Below, piece by piece: positions 55,614-64,000 of a stretch of DNA of 64,000 nt (the stretch's first letter is position 1; every line of letters starts with the position of its first letter). A program made the translations under genes and the position numbers. This stretch comes from Fundidesulfovibrio putealis DSM 16056 (lineage in GTDB: Bacteria; Desulfobacterota; Desulfovibrionia; Desulfovibrionales; Desulfovibrionaceae), in contig NZ_AUBQ01000003.1 in assembly GCF_000429325.1 (NCBI RefSeq), positions 372,001-436,000 of the forward strand. The letters run 5' to 3'. The notes under the pieces are model-generated. The model was not told the DNA's origin. It worked only from the letters and a program-made list of their open reading frames with translations, and searched no databases.

Positions 55614-58600
55614 ATGAAGAATATCCTGCTCATCGTCCTGAAAATCTTCCTATGGCTGCTCCTGTTCGCGGCCATCGGCGTCGGAGCCTGGTATCTGGCC
55701 CAGTGGCGCGGCTGGCCCAATTGGGCCGCAGCGGCCATCGGCTGCGGCGTGGCCGGGCTCATCGTGGGCGCGGTGTTCTTCAGGCGCTGGTGGTTCCGCC
55801 GCCAGGAACGCAGCTTCGTCAAGCGCGTGGTGGAACAGGACACTGCCTCCATCTCGGCTGCCCAGGGCGAGAAGGCCCGGCTGCTGCGCGACGTGGAAGA
55901 CCGCTTCGCCCGCGCGGTGGAGATCCTGCGCGGCTCGCAACTGCGCCAGCAGGGCGACCCCATCTATGTGAAGCCCTGGTTCCTGGTGATGGGCGAGACC
56001 GGCTCGGGCAAGTCCCTGGCGCTTCGCCGGGCCAAGCTTGCCTCCATCCTCACTGACGTCGGGCAGGACCGCCAGCCCTCGCCCACGCGCAACGTGGACT
56101 TCTGGTTCGCGGACGATGCCGTCATCCTGGACACCGCCGGGCGCTACGCCATCCCCCAGGACGAGGCCCGCGACCGCGAGGAGTGGGAACGTTTCCTGTC
56201 CCTGTTGGTCAAACACCGGCGCAAGGAGCCTTTGAACGGGCTGGTGCTGGTGATATCCGCCGACAAGGCCGCCGACTCTTCCGACGAGGCGCTGGTGGAC
56301 TACGCCGTGAGCCTGCGTCGGCGCGTCAACGAGCTGATGCGGGTCATCGGGGCCAAGTTCCCGGTGTTCGTGCTGGTCACCAAGATGGACCAGATACTTG
56401 GCATGAACGGACTTGTGGACCAGCTTGGCAACGACGAATTGCTCCAGGCCATGGGCGCGCTGAACGAGAACACGCTGCTCCCGGCCGTGAACGGCCTGGA
56501 GGAGGGCCTGGCCCGCGTGGTGTCGCGGCTTAAGGACCTGCGCCTGCTGCTGCCCTGCGATCCCGCCTCCATGGACCCGGCCTACCTCATGCTGCCCGAC
56601 GAGATGGCCCGCCTGGGCGCGAAGCTCAAGGTGTTCACCGGGGCGCTGTTCGCGGACAATCCCTACCTGGAGACGCCGCTGTTTCGGGGCGTGTTCTTTT
56701 CCAGCGCCCGTCAGGAAGGCCCGGCCCACGTGATGGCCGAGGACCTGACCGACGTGGCCGCGCAGCTCTCCGAGCGCGCAGCCACCGACCGGGGAGCCTT
56801 CCTGCACGACGTGTTCTCGCGCTTTTTACCCATGGACCGCAACCTGTTCACGCCGATGCTGGAGTTCCTGCGCTGGCGCTCCAAGACGCGCTTCGCGGGC
56901 GTGGTGGCCTGGCTGTTCCTCATGTTCTGCATGGCCGGACTCCTGACCCTCTCCTACACCCATAACGATCGCGCCCTGCGGGTGATCTCCTCCGAATTTT
57001 CCGCCCTGCCGGAGCTGACCGGAGCCATGGACTCCAAGCTCCTGGCCGTGGACCAGTTCCGCCGCCAGGTCATCCGCATGGAGACCGTCAACAACGACTG
57101 GTTCCTGCCGCGCATGGGCCTGACCCAGAGCCTCTCCGGAGAGGCCAGGGTCAAGACCGCCTACTCGAACCTCTTCCGCGAACAGGTGCTCAAGCCCCTG
57201 GACGCCTCCATGCGCGCCTCCGTGGACGCCCTGGACAACCGCGCCTCGGAGACGGCCATCGGTATGTACATCGGCCACATGGTCTGGCGCATCGAGCTTT
57301 TGAAGGCCAAGCAGCGCGGGGCCTCCCTGGAGGAGATGCGCAAGATCCCCGCCTATCCCGACGCCGTGCTCACCCAGGTGGACCCCAAGCTGGTGCCCGA
57401 GCTGGCCCCCTTCTTCAACGACTGCTACCTGGACTACCTCTACTGGCAGCCCTGGGACGAAACCCTGGCCCAGCATCTGGCCGACTTCAAGGTGCGCCTC
57501 ACCCGCCTGGCCTCCCTCAAGGACGGGCAGATGCAGTGGCTGGTGGACTGGGCCAACACCAGGCCCTACCTGCATCCGGTCACGCTCAATGACTTCTGGG
57601 GCGGCGTGGGCCAGGTCTCCGGGCAGGACGCCTTCGTCCCGGCGGGCTACACGGCGGAAGGCAAGAAGGCCATCGAGGGCTTCATCAAGGAATTCGACCA
57701 GGCCGTGGACAACCCCAAGGCCTTCCAGAACAAGATCGACGCCTTCTGGAGTTGGTACACCAACCAGTACTACCTCTCCTGGAACCAGTTCGCCCTGGGC
57801 TTCCACGCGGGCTACGGCTTCCTGCTGGACGACACCGACAAGCGCAAGATGGCCGCGCGCATGCCCACCTTCGCCAGCCCCTATTTCGCCATGCTGGAGC
57901 GCATGGCCAAGGACCTGGAGGCCCTCAAGAAGACCTCCAGCGAGCCCGCCTGGGCAGGCGAGGTCCGGCGCTTCCACATCGTCATGGAGCAGGCCAGGTC
58001 CCAGATCAAGAACGAGCCGCTCCTGGAGAAGGGCAAGGAAAAGATCGACGTGACCCTGCAACGCGTGGCGGGTGACGTGGACCCGCGCGAATCCAGGCAG
58101 TTCGAGAACCTCCTGGCCGCCACCGGCAAGCTGCAGGAATACCAGAAGGCCCTGACCGACATGATTCCGGGCGTGGCCACGCCTGAGGCGGCGTATCAGT
58201 TCGTGGGCTCCACAATGGGAGGATCTGGGGGAGGTGGGGGCGGTTCTGCGGGAGGTTCTGGCGACGCAGCGGCTCCCGCTGCCGGGCCTTCCGCGAAGTC
58301 TCCGGCCCAGGCCGCCGAGGCCGCGCTCATGGGCATGAACGCGCTGCTCGGAGCATCCATCGGGGCCACATCGGACGCCTTCAGCCAGGTGGTCAGCGGG
58401 CCTCTGGCCTTCTTCGTGCTCTTTGCCACGGAGCAGGCCTCCTGCGAGCTGCAACGCCTCTGGGAGAGCCGCGTGCTGGCCGAAGCCGCCGGGCTGCCCC
58501 AGGCCAAGTATCGCGCCGCCCTGTTCGACAAGAAGGACGGGCTGGTCTGGAAGTTCGTGAACGGCCCGGCCAAGCCGTTCCTCACCCGCGAGATCAGGGG

Positions 58601-59141
58601 CTGGGCCGCCAAGAGCTGGATGCGCGTCACGTTCCCCATCCACCGCAACTTCCTCACCTTCCTGGACGAAGGCGGGCAGGAAGTGCAGGAGGTGCAGCCG
58701 GAATACGACGTGATCGTCAAGACCGTGCCCACCACCGTGAACCCCGAGGCGCGCCAGAAACCCTATCTGACCACGCTGACGCTCAACTGCGGCAACCAGC
58801 AGCAGACCCTCGCCAACTACAACTTCCTGGACTCCGCCTCGTTCAAGTGGAAGTCCGACGGCTGCGGCGACACCATCGTGACCATCACCTTCAACGACCT
58901 CACCATCTCCAAGACCTACCCGGGCGTGAACGGCTTCGCGCTGTTCCTCAAGGACTTCCGCAACGGCGGCTCCAAGACCTATACGCCGGACGACTTCCCC
59001 GGACAGAAGGACATGCTCGGCTCGCTCGGCGTGAAGCGTATTCAGGTGAACTACGTGTTCGACGGCAACCAGCCCATCATCCGGCTGCTGTCCGTGACGC
59101 CCACGACGCTGCCCCAGAGCATCTGCGAGTGCGTGAGATAA
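55614..59141 (+). CDS. tssM: Type VI secretion membrane protein TssM (IcmF)
   Basis: 1175 aa. Two membrane segments near residues 5-25 and 35-56, a P-loop GETGSGKS (127-134), DTAGRYAIPQ as Walker B-like motif, a third membrane segment near 430-445, and a large periplasmic part that ends with the TssJ-binding beta domain. A Gly/Ser/Ala-rich linker of about 40 residues (GGSGGGGGGSAGGSGDAAAP) lies near 865-900. It spans the inner membrane and periplasm, joining TssL to TssJ. It is the last gene of the block. Confidence 0.94.
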   Translation: MKNILLIVLKIFLWLLLFAAIGVGAWYLAQWRGWPNWAAAAIGCGVAGLIVGAVFFRRWWFRRQERSFVKRVVEQDTASISAAQGEKARLLRDVEDRFARAVEILRGSQLRQQGDPIYVKPWFLVMGETGSGKSLALRRAKLASILTDVGQDRQPSPTRNVDFWFADDAVILDTAGRYAIPQDEARDREEWERFLSLLVKHRRKEPLNGLVLVISADKAADSSDEALVDYAVSLRRRVNELMRVIGAKFPVFVLVTKMDQILGMNGLVDQLGNDELLQAMGALNENTLLPAVNGLEEGLARVVSRLKDLRLLLPCDPASMDPAYLMLPDEMARLGAKLKVFTGALFADNPYLETPLFRGVFFSSARQEGPAHVMAEDLTDVAAQLSERAATDRGAFLHDVFSRFLPMDRNLFTPMLEFLRWRSKTRFAGVVAWLFLMFCMAGLLTLSYTHNDRALRVISSEFSALPELTGAMDSKLLAVDQFRRQVIRMETVNNDWFLPRMGLTQSLSGEARVKTAYSNLFREQVLKPLDASMRASVDALDNRASETAIGMYIGHMVWRIELLKAKQRGASLEEMRKIPAYPDAVLTQVDPKLVPELAPFFNDCYLDYLYWQPWDETLAQHLADFKVRLTRLASLKDGQMQWLVDWANTRPYLHPVTLNDFWGGVGQVSGQDAFVPAGYTAEGKKAIEGFIKEFDQAVDNPKAFQNKIDAFWSWYTNQYYLSWNQFALGFHAGYGFLLDDTDKRKMAARMPTFASPYFAMLERMAKDLEALKKTSSEPAWAGEVRRFHIVMEQARSQIKNEPLLEKGKEKIDVTLQRVAGDVDPRESRQFENLLAATGKLQEYQKALTDMIPGVATPEAAYQFVGSTMGGSGGGGGGSAGGSGDAAAPAAGPSAKSPAQAAEAALMGMNALLGASIGATSDAFSQVVSGPLAFFVLFATEQASCELQRLWESRVLAEAAGLPQAKYRAALFDKKDGLVWKFVNGPAKPFLTREIRGWAAKSWMRVTFPIHRNFLTFLDEGGQEVQEVQPEYDVIVKTVPTTVNPEARQKPYLTTLTLNCGNQQQTLANYNFLDSASFKWKSDGCGDTIVTITFNDLTISKTYPGVNGFALFLKDFRNGGSKTYTPDDFPGQKDMLGSLGVKRIQVNYVFDGNQPIIRLLSVTPTTLPQSICECVR

Positions 59142-59148
59142 GAGAAGA

Positions 59149-59232
59149 GGCCTCCGGCGGCCAGAGAGGGCGCTGCCCTCTCTGGACTCTCCCGCCAGGG
59201 GGATGATCCCCCTGGACCCTCAGTGGGCTTCG
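59149..59232. repeat. Intergenic modular repeat (family 1), copy
   Basis: GCCTCCGGCGGCC, hairpin AGAGAGGGCGCTGCCCTCTCT, palindrome CAGGGGGATGATCCCCCTG, and GTGGGCTTCGCG. It carries both module types in one copy, downstream of tssM. Confidence 0.82.
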
Positions 59233-59309
59233 CGCGATGGTGCGAACGTATGGGAGAATTTCGGGAGACGCGCGAAGGCGCGTCTCCCGTTTGTTTATTG
59301 AGGGGTGTT

Positions 59310-60392
59310 CTAGGGGATGATGGACGTGAGCAGGTACACGGCGAAGACCATCAGGAGCACCACGCCCTGGAGGATGGTGGTGCGACCCGTGGCCAGCGAG
59401 AGCACGGAGACAAAGAGCGAGAGCAGGAACAGCACGGTGGACTTCATGTCGATCCCGAGCGTCAGGGTCATGCCGGTGTACATGGACACCAGGGCAACCG
59501 CCGGGATGGTCAGGCCGATGCTGGCCAGTGCGGACCCCAGCGCCAGGTTCAGGCTGGTCTGGAGGCGGTTGGCTCTGGCGGCCTGAACGGCTGAGAGGCC
59601 TTCGGGCAGCAGCACGACTCCCGCGATGATGATGCCCACTAGTGTTTTCGGCGCTCCCATGGCGGCAACCCCGGCTTCGATGCCCGGAGCCAGGGCCTTT
59701 GCCAGCAGGACAACAGCCGCAAGACAGATGACCAAGAGGCCCAGGCTGGTGAGCGCGATGCGCGTCGGCGGCGGAGGTGCATGTTTCTCCTCGTCGCCTT
59801 CCCCGTCCTCGGGCAGGAAGTAGTCCCTGTGCCGCACGGCCTGCACCAGCACGAAGGTGCCGTAGAGCACCAGTGAGACCACCGCGATGAAGATCAGCTG
59901 GCTGTCGCTGTACATGGGGCCGAGCACGCTGGTCGTGTAGTTGGGCAGGATGAGCGTCAGCACGGAAATGGCGACCAGGGTGGTCAGCGCGGCGCTCACG
60001 CCGTAGAGGCCGAAACACTGTTCGCCGAACCGAACCCCGCCCACCAGCAGGCAGAGCCCGACGATGGCGTTCAGGATGATCATCACCGCCGCGAACACGG
60101 TGTCGCGTGCCAGGGCCGTGGTCTCGGGACCGCCCGCCAGCATCAGCGAGACGATGAGCGCGACCTCGATGACCGTGACCGCCACGGCCAGCACCAGGGT
60201 GCCGAAGGGTTCGCCAACCCTGTGCGCCACGACTTCGGCGTGATGCACGCCAGCCAGCACGCTGCCGAGCATCCCGGCTGCCAGGAGGATCTGATACGCG
60301 CCTCCCAGGCCGAGACTCAGGCCTGCGAAGAGAACCCACGCGGCGATCGGCGCGGCGATGGTCCACACAGGGAGAAACGTTGGGGCTTTCAT
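59310..60392 (-). CDS. chaA: Calcium/cation:proton antiporter, ChaA-type
   Basis: 360 aa, about eleven membrane segments. The two inverted-repeat motifs of the cation/Ca2+ exchanger family are visible: VAHRVGEPFGTLVLAVAVTVIE near residue 55 and VVLLPEGLSAVQAARANRLQ near 265. An acidic loop (PEDGEGDEEKHA) separates the halves. It expels Ca2+ (or Na+/K+) in exchange for protons at the inner membrane. Confidence 0.92.
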   Translation of the reverse strand: MKAPTFLPVWTIAAPIAAWVLFAGLSLGLGGAYQILLAAGMLGSVLAGVHHAEVVAHRVGEPFGTLVLAVAVTVIEVALIVSLMLAGGPETTALARDTVFAAVMIILNAIVGLCLLVGGVRFGEQCFGLYGVSAALTTLVAISVLTLILPNYTTSVLGPMYSDSQLIFIAVVSLVLYGTFVLVQAVRHRDYFLPEDGEGDEEKHAPPPPTRIALTSLGLLVICLAAVVLLAKALAPGIEAGVAAMGAPKTLVGIIIAGVVLLPEGLSAVQAARANRLQTSLNLALGSALASIGLTIPAVALVSMYTGMTLTLGIDMKSTVLFLLSLFVSVLSLATGRTTILQGVVLLMVFAVYLLTSIIP

Positions 60393-60504
60393 GGCGCGCA
60401 GAATAGCCCAGACGTGCCATGTTGGCTATTCTTCTTGCAGCATTGCGGCCTTGGGACGGTGCATCCGGCTCGCCGAATACACCGGCTTCAAGACAACACG
60501 GCCC

Positions 60505-60526
60505 GAAGCGCGGCTTTGCGCGCTTC
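60505..60526. repeat. Hairpin repeat family 3, copy
   Basis: GAAGCGCGGCTTTGCGCGCT plus TC, followed by AGGCTTTC. The 3' flank on the opposite strand, TTGTCTTGAAGCCGGTGTAT, aligns with the flank of the copy at 26052. Confidence 0.75.
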
Positions 60527-60567
60527 AGGCTTTCAAAGGGGGCTATTCCCATAGAGACGAGCCTTTA

Positions 60568-60655
60568 CGCGAAGCCCGTTGAGGGTCCAGGGGGATCATC
60601 CCCCTGGCGGGTCCAGGGCAGAGCCCTGGTGGGGTCTGGGGCGAAGCCCCAGCGT
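60568..60655. repeat. Intergenic modular repeat (family 1), copy
   Basis: GCGAAGCCCGTTGAGGGTCC, palindrome CAGGGGGATCATCCCCCTG, then GGCGGGTCCAGGGCAGAGCC and CTGGGGCGAAGCCCCAG. It fills most of the gap between chaA and the deacetylase-like gene. Confidence 0.8.
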
Positions 60656-60664
60656 CGTCTTCTC

Positions 60665-61984
60665 TTAAATCAGCACCCTCTTCACACTCTTCCCCGGTCT
60701 GTCCACCAGCATGGCCCGCCTGAAATTCCTGGAGCGCTGCCCCATCTCGAAGGCCTCGTGCCCTTTTTCGCGGCAGGCGTTGCAGGCGTTCAGGGGAATC
60801 TGCACCCCCAGGCACTGCGGCCCGGACCCGGCGCGGCTCTCGATGACCACCGTGCCGGAGCACTGCCCGCACAGGTGGACCTTTTCCACCTGACGTTCGA
60901 AGATGCCGTCGGTGTCGTAGTGGATTTCCTTGTCGCGGATGAACCATTCCCCTTCCACGCGGCCGTGCTTGGGGAGTTTGGGCGGGTCCAGGAAATAGGC
61001 GAGGAGCTGGTCGGAGAGCGAGGCGGTGTAGTCGGTGATGCGCTGCTCCTGCTTGACGCGCTCGGGGTCGTAGTCGGGCTCGGTGACGCTGGAGGCGTCC
61101 ACCCCGGCCATGGCCAGGCAGATGCCCAGGTTCACGTAGGGCAGCGCGCCCTGGATGGAGTAGCCGCCTTCCAGCACGGCGATGTGCGCGTTCAGGCGGC
61201 GGGTCAGCTCCGCGTAGCCCTGGGCGGAGAAGGACATGTTGGTGATGGGGTCGGAAAAGTGGTTGTCCTGCCCGGCGGAGTTGATGATGATTTCCGGCTG
61301 GAAGCGGTCCAGCAGCGGCAAAACCACGGAGTCCAGCATGTGCAGGATGCCCTGGTCGCCGGTGCCGGGCAAAAGCGGGATGTTGCAGGTCGCTCCCATG
61401 GCTGTCGGCCCGCCCAGTTCGTAGGGGAAGCCGGAGCCGGGGTAGATGGTGCGACCGTCCTGGTGGATGGAGATGAACAGCACGTCCGGGTCGTTCCAGT
61501 AGATGTCCTGGGTGCCGTCTCCGTGGTGGCAGTCGGTGTCCACGATGGCGATGCGGCGCACGCCGTAGCGCTCGCGCAGGTATTCCACCATCACGGCCTC
61601 GATGTTCACGGTGCAGAAGCCGCGCGTGCCGTGCACCACCTTCATGGCGTGGTGTCCGGGAGGGCGCACCAGGGCGAAGGCGCGCTTGGCCTCGTGCTCC
61701 ATCACCAGCCGGGCGGCGCGCATGGCTCCGCCGGCGGAGATCAGGTGCGAGGAGGTGAGCACCTCCTCCACTTCGGGAAAGGTGAAGTGCGCAAGATCCA
61801 CATCGTGGGCCTTGGCCACGTCCGGCTTGTATTCGCGGATGCCTTCGATGTCGAAGAGGCCTTCCTCGCGCAGCTGGTCCTGGGTGTAGAGCAGGCGCTC
61901 CTGGCGCTCGGGGTGCGTGGGGCTGATGGCCCAGTCGTAGGCCGGGAAGAACACCACGCCGAGGGGATTCGCGGCTTTCAGCAT
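60665..61984 (-). CDS. Histone deacetylase-like amidohydrolase with C-terminal zinc ribbon
   Basis: 439 aa from MLKAANPLGVVFFPAYDW. The HDAC fold carries RPPGHHAM (catalytic His pair), VDTDCHHGDGTQDIYW (metal Asp and His) and NSAGQDNHFSDP (second metal site). It is about 100 residues longer than acetoin/acetylpolyamine deacetylases. The extra C-terminal part, from about residue 355, holds CGQC and, 30 residues on, CNACREKGHEAF, a zinc-ribbon pattern. It removes acyl groups from an unknown amine substrate. Its start overlaps the end of the hydantoinase-like gene, so the two are co-translated. Confidence 0.88.
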   Translation of the reverse strand: MLKAANPLGVVFFPAYDWAISPTHPERQERLLYTQDQLREEGLFDIEGIREYKPDVAKAHDVDLAHFTFPEVEEVLTSSHLISAGGAMRAARLVMEHEAKRAFALVRPPGHHAMKVVHGTRGFCTVNIEAVMVEYLRERYGVRRIAIVDTDCHHGDGTQDIYWNDPDVLFISIHQDGRTIYPGSGFPYELGGPTAMGATCNIPLLPGTGDQGILHMLDSVVLPLLDRFQPEIIINSAGQDNHFSDPITNMSFSAQGYAELTRRLNAHIAVLEGGYSIQGALPYVNLGICLAMAGVDASSVTEPDYDPERVKQEQRITDYTASLSDQLLAYFLDPPKLPKHGRVEGEWFIRDKEIHYDTDGIFERQVEKVHLCGQCSGTVVIESRAGSGPQCLGVQIPLNACNACREKGHEAFEMGQRSRNFRRAMLVDRPGKSVKRVLI

Positions 61985-63657
61985 TTGCAGCACACCGCCT
62001 TGCGGAATCCCGGGAGCACTCCGGGCTTGATCTGGCACTTCACGCGGATGGAGCGGCCAACCAGGGCGCTGTCCTCCACCATGTTGAAGGACTGGGCCTC
62101 AACGGTCTCCACCAGGGCATCCGGGTCGTGGATGCTGGCGTTGTCCAGATGCCCGCGCAGGAAGCGGGCGGCGTCGTCCTGGGCCTGTGCGAGGTCGTAG
62201 TCGGCGTCGATCTCCTCTTCCACGTCAAGGCCGGGGATGAGCATGCGCCCGCGCTGGGTGTCGGCGAAAAGTTCTGCCGAGAGGGTCGGGCGCGACAGGG
62301 CCGCGCCGATGGCGTTGGCCACGGCGTAGCTCTCCGGCACGACCACGTCTTCGGGGAAGGATTCGGCCAGGAGCCCTGCAATGGCCTGGGCCGGGCCGCC
62401 CATCACGTACACGGTGCGCGGGATCAGGCGCTTGCCGTCAAGAAGCTCGTAGATGGTGTAGACGGGGCGGTCGTTCACGGCGCGGGTCAGGTCGATGACT
62501 GCGGCGCGGATGGAGGTGACGGCGGCCAGGGCAGCGTCCTGGGCCAGGGTGCGCCCGTCCGTGCCGTGTCTGGCGGCCATCTCGTTCAGGCCACGGCGCG
62601 AGGCGGAAACGTCGCCCAATTCGGCTGCGCCCAGCACGTTCAGCGCGTCGGTGAGGGTGGGGTGCTGCCCTCCCTCGGCCATGCAGGGGCCGAGCCTGCG
62701 CGGGCCGACGCGGACCTGGCCCTCCAGCACGGTGATTGCCGAGTCGCCCCCGATGCCGATGGAGCGGCTCTTGAGGGCGCGCACCAGGGTGGGCAGCCCG
62801 GAGATGACCGCGCCTTCCGGCTCGATGAGCGGCGCGCCGTCGGCGAAGAGGGCGATGTCGGTGGTGGTGCCGCCGATGTCCAGGATGACCGAGTCCTGGG
62901 CGATGTCGCACACGGCGATGATGCCCATGACCGAGGCGGCCGGGCCGGACAGGATGGACTCCACGGGAAAGGTGCGCGACATGGAGAGCGGCATGGTGCC
63001 GCCGTCGGCCTTGAGGATGTTCACCTGGGCGCTCAGGCCGAACTCCAGGGCGCAGCGCTGCACGGCGTCCGCGAAGCGGTTGAACACCCGCCAGACCGAG
63101 GCGTTGTAGGCGGCGGTGTGGATGCGCCGCCCGAAGCCAAGCTGGCCGGAAAATTCGTGCCCGCAGCTGACGAAGTCAGCCTGCGGATGCACTACCGCGC
63201 GAAGCGCCTCCTCGAAATCCGGATTGCGCGGCGAGAACTTGCCCACGCAGGCGTACACGCTGATTCCGGCGTCCTTGCAGTGGGCGGCGTGCTGGCGGGC
63301 AACGGCCTCGTCCAGGGGGGAGGTGACGCGGCCCCGGTGGTCGGTGGCTCCGGGGATGATGCGGAAGTGCTGGCCCACGGCGTAGGCGCGCGCGTCGATG
63401 CCCGGCCCCGAGGCCACGAACACGCCCACAGGCTCGGTGCGGCCCTCGACGATGGCGTTGGTGGACAGGGTGGTGGACAGGTTCAGGCGGGTGATGGGCG
63501 CACCCTGGGCCTTGGGCACGATCAAGCCCAGAACCTCGCGGATGGACGACATCAGGTCCGCGTGGTTCGTCTTGGCCTTGGCCCAGGCTTTCAGACCATC
63601 CGTCCCCACAAGAACGGCGTCCGTGTGCGTGCCCCCCACGTCTATGCCTAGCAGCAT
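61978..63657 (-). CDS. Hydantoinase/oxoprolinase family protein (HyuA-like)
   Basis: 559 aa. The N-terminal LLGIDVGGTHTDAVLVG and the second nucleotide motif VILDIGGTTTDIALFADG show the actin-like ATPase fold of hydantoinase A / 5-oxoprolinase. SGPAASVMGI and GGDSAITV are further motifs. The C-terminus ends KAVCCKC, an unusual Cys cluster. It likely uses ATP to open an amide ring. No HyuB partner is adjacent; instead it overlaps a deacetylase-like gene by 7 nt, which suggests a joint pathway. Confidence 0.88.
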   Translation of the reverse strand: MLLGIDVGGTHTDAVLVGTDGLKAWAKAKTNHADLMSSIREVLGLIVPKAQGAPITRLNLSTTLSTNAIVEGRTEPVGVFVASGPGIDARAYAVGQHFRIIPGATDHRGRVTSPLDEAVARQHAAHCKDAGISVYACVGKFSPRNPDFEEALRAVVHPQADFVSCGHEFSGQLGFGRRIHTAAYNASVWRVFNRFADAVQRCALEFGLSAQVNILKADGGTMPLSMSRTFPVESILSGPAASVMGIIAVCDIAQDSVILDIGGTTTDIALFADGAPLIEPEGAVISGLPTLVRALKSRSIGIGGDSAITVLEGQVRVGPRRLGPCMAEGGQHPTLTDALNVLGAAELGDVSASRRGLNEMAARHGTDGRTLAQDAALAAVTSIRAAVIDLTRAVNDRPVYTIYELLDGKRLIPRTVYVMGGPAQAIAGLLAESFPEDVVVPESYAVANAIGAALSRPTLSAELFADTQRGRMLIPGLDVEEEIDADYDLAQAQDDAARFLRGHLDNASIHDPDALVETVEAQSFNMVEDSALVGRSIRVKCQIKPGVLPGFRKAVCCKC

Positions 63658-63762
63658 GGGTTCGATCTAGCACGAAAAATTCCCGAACACCATTGCCGCG
63701 AAGGGGGGCTTTCGATTTTCCTGGCCAGCATGGCGAGCTCAGCTGGCGTTCACACAAGATAT

Positions 63763-63825
63763 GAACCCAAACCAAGAGAACCATATGTTTTGTTCGTGAA
63801 AACCATGTTCATGGTTTTCACGAAC
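63763..63825 (-). repeat. Post-stop hairpin element (family 2), copy 2, after nucleoside transporter
   Basis: Perfect 16-bp inverted repeat (GTTCGTGAAAACCATG, centre 2 nt, complement) at 63792-63825, 6 nt after the stop in gene orientation, followed by AAAACATATGGTTCTCTTGG and TTTGGGTT. It differs from copy 1 at two stem positions, each with the matching change on the other arm. Confidence 0.87.
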
Positions 63826-63831
63826 GCGGCG

Positions 63832-64000
63832 TTACGGGAAGAGCACTCCGACCACGGTGCCGGTCATGAGGGAGGCGATGAAGCCTGCGGCCAGGGCGCG
63901 CATGGACAATTCGGCGATCTCGGTGCGCCGCTCCGGGCACAGCGCGCCGATGCCGCCGATCAGGATGCCCACGCTGCCGAAGTTGGCGAAGCTGCACATG
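63832..64000 (-). CDS. Concentrative nucleoside transporter (NupC/CNT family), 3' end only
   Basis: The last 56 codons of a gene continuing past the right edge. The readable part, MCSFANFGSVGILIGGIGAL followed by CPERRTEIAELSMRALAAGF, is the conserved CNT C-terminus (G/S-FANFGS-x-GI-x-IGG-x-GAL-x-P-x-RR). A final membrane segment ends VVGVLFP. It imports nucleosides with Na+ or H+. A family 2 hairpin follows the stop. Confidence 0.88.
   Translation of the reverse strand, partial: MCSFANFGSVGILIGGIGALCPERRTEIAELSMRALAAGFIASLMTGTVVGVLFP

Overview
The window is high-GC chromosomal DNA that looks like a sulfate-reducing deltaproteobacterium of the Desulfovibrionaceae type. The pointers are a selenocysteine-containing periplasmic formate dehydrogenase (FdhAB), a plant/TP0108-like phosphofructokinase, a cobalamin riboswitch in front of cobT, PEP-CTERM proteins, and many GC-rich hairpin repeats between genes. 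Species cannot be named from the sequence alone. No rRNA, tRNA, CRISPR array, phage or insertion sequence was seen.

Layout. 1-5.4 kb (minus strand): fdhA-fdhB with their own terminator, then a redoxin / peroxiredoxin / lipoprotein operon. 6.1-7.3 kb: a PEP-CTERM protein with a C39-like peptidase domain and a sigma-54-type promoter. 8.0-18.6 kb: mostly housekeeping and single genes (ald, an AAA+ ATPase, a Cys-rich unknown, a DD-carboxypeptidase, a DUF401 permease, a YkgJ-like Cys-cluster protein, an AhpD-like protein divergent from a LysR regulator, a serine hydrolase, a shikimate kinase). 18.8-23.6 kb: the complete livKHMGF branched-chain amino acid ABC transporter. 24.0-25.9 kb: gmhA, an FmdB zinc ribbon and hemC. 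26.3-38.6 kb: a GT-C-like membrane protein, cobT with its riboswitch, phosphofructokinase, then an envelope-polysaccharide group (glycosyltransferase, O-antigen polymerase-like protein, polysaccharide deacetylase, GT-B-like protein) and a second PEP-CTERM gene, also behind a sigma-54-type promoter.

38.8-39.2 kb holds the most interesting signal: a gene-free stretch with two 210-bp-spaced copies of a structured RNA. The closing stems of the two copies differ by compensatory base changes, and the second copy ends in a T-tract. I do not recognise the family. 39.3-41.8 kb carries an eboD-eboE pair. 43.5-46.9 kb couples a periplasmic binding protein to a sensor histidine kinase by a TGATG overlap. 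46.9-49.7 kb is a CBS-ACT / two unknowns / DUF1786 operon. 50.4-52.6 kb has an AMIN-like protein and a Sel1-repeat protein. 52.7-59.1 kb is a compact type VI secretion tssJKLM block without the sheath, tube or ATPase genes. 59.3-64.0 kb has a ChaA-type exchanger, a histone-deacetylase-like protein with a C-terminal zinc ribbon coupled to a hydantoinase-like protein, and the 3' end of a nucleoside transporter.

Three families of non-coding hairpin repeats are scattered through the intergenic DNA. One has copies placed 6-8 nt after the stop codons of four unrelated genes, with compensatory changes between its two perfect copies. All functional calls rest on reading motifs by eye; no database search or folding program was run.
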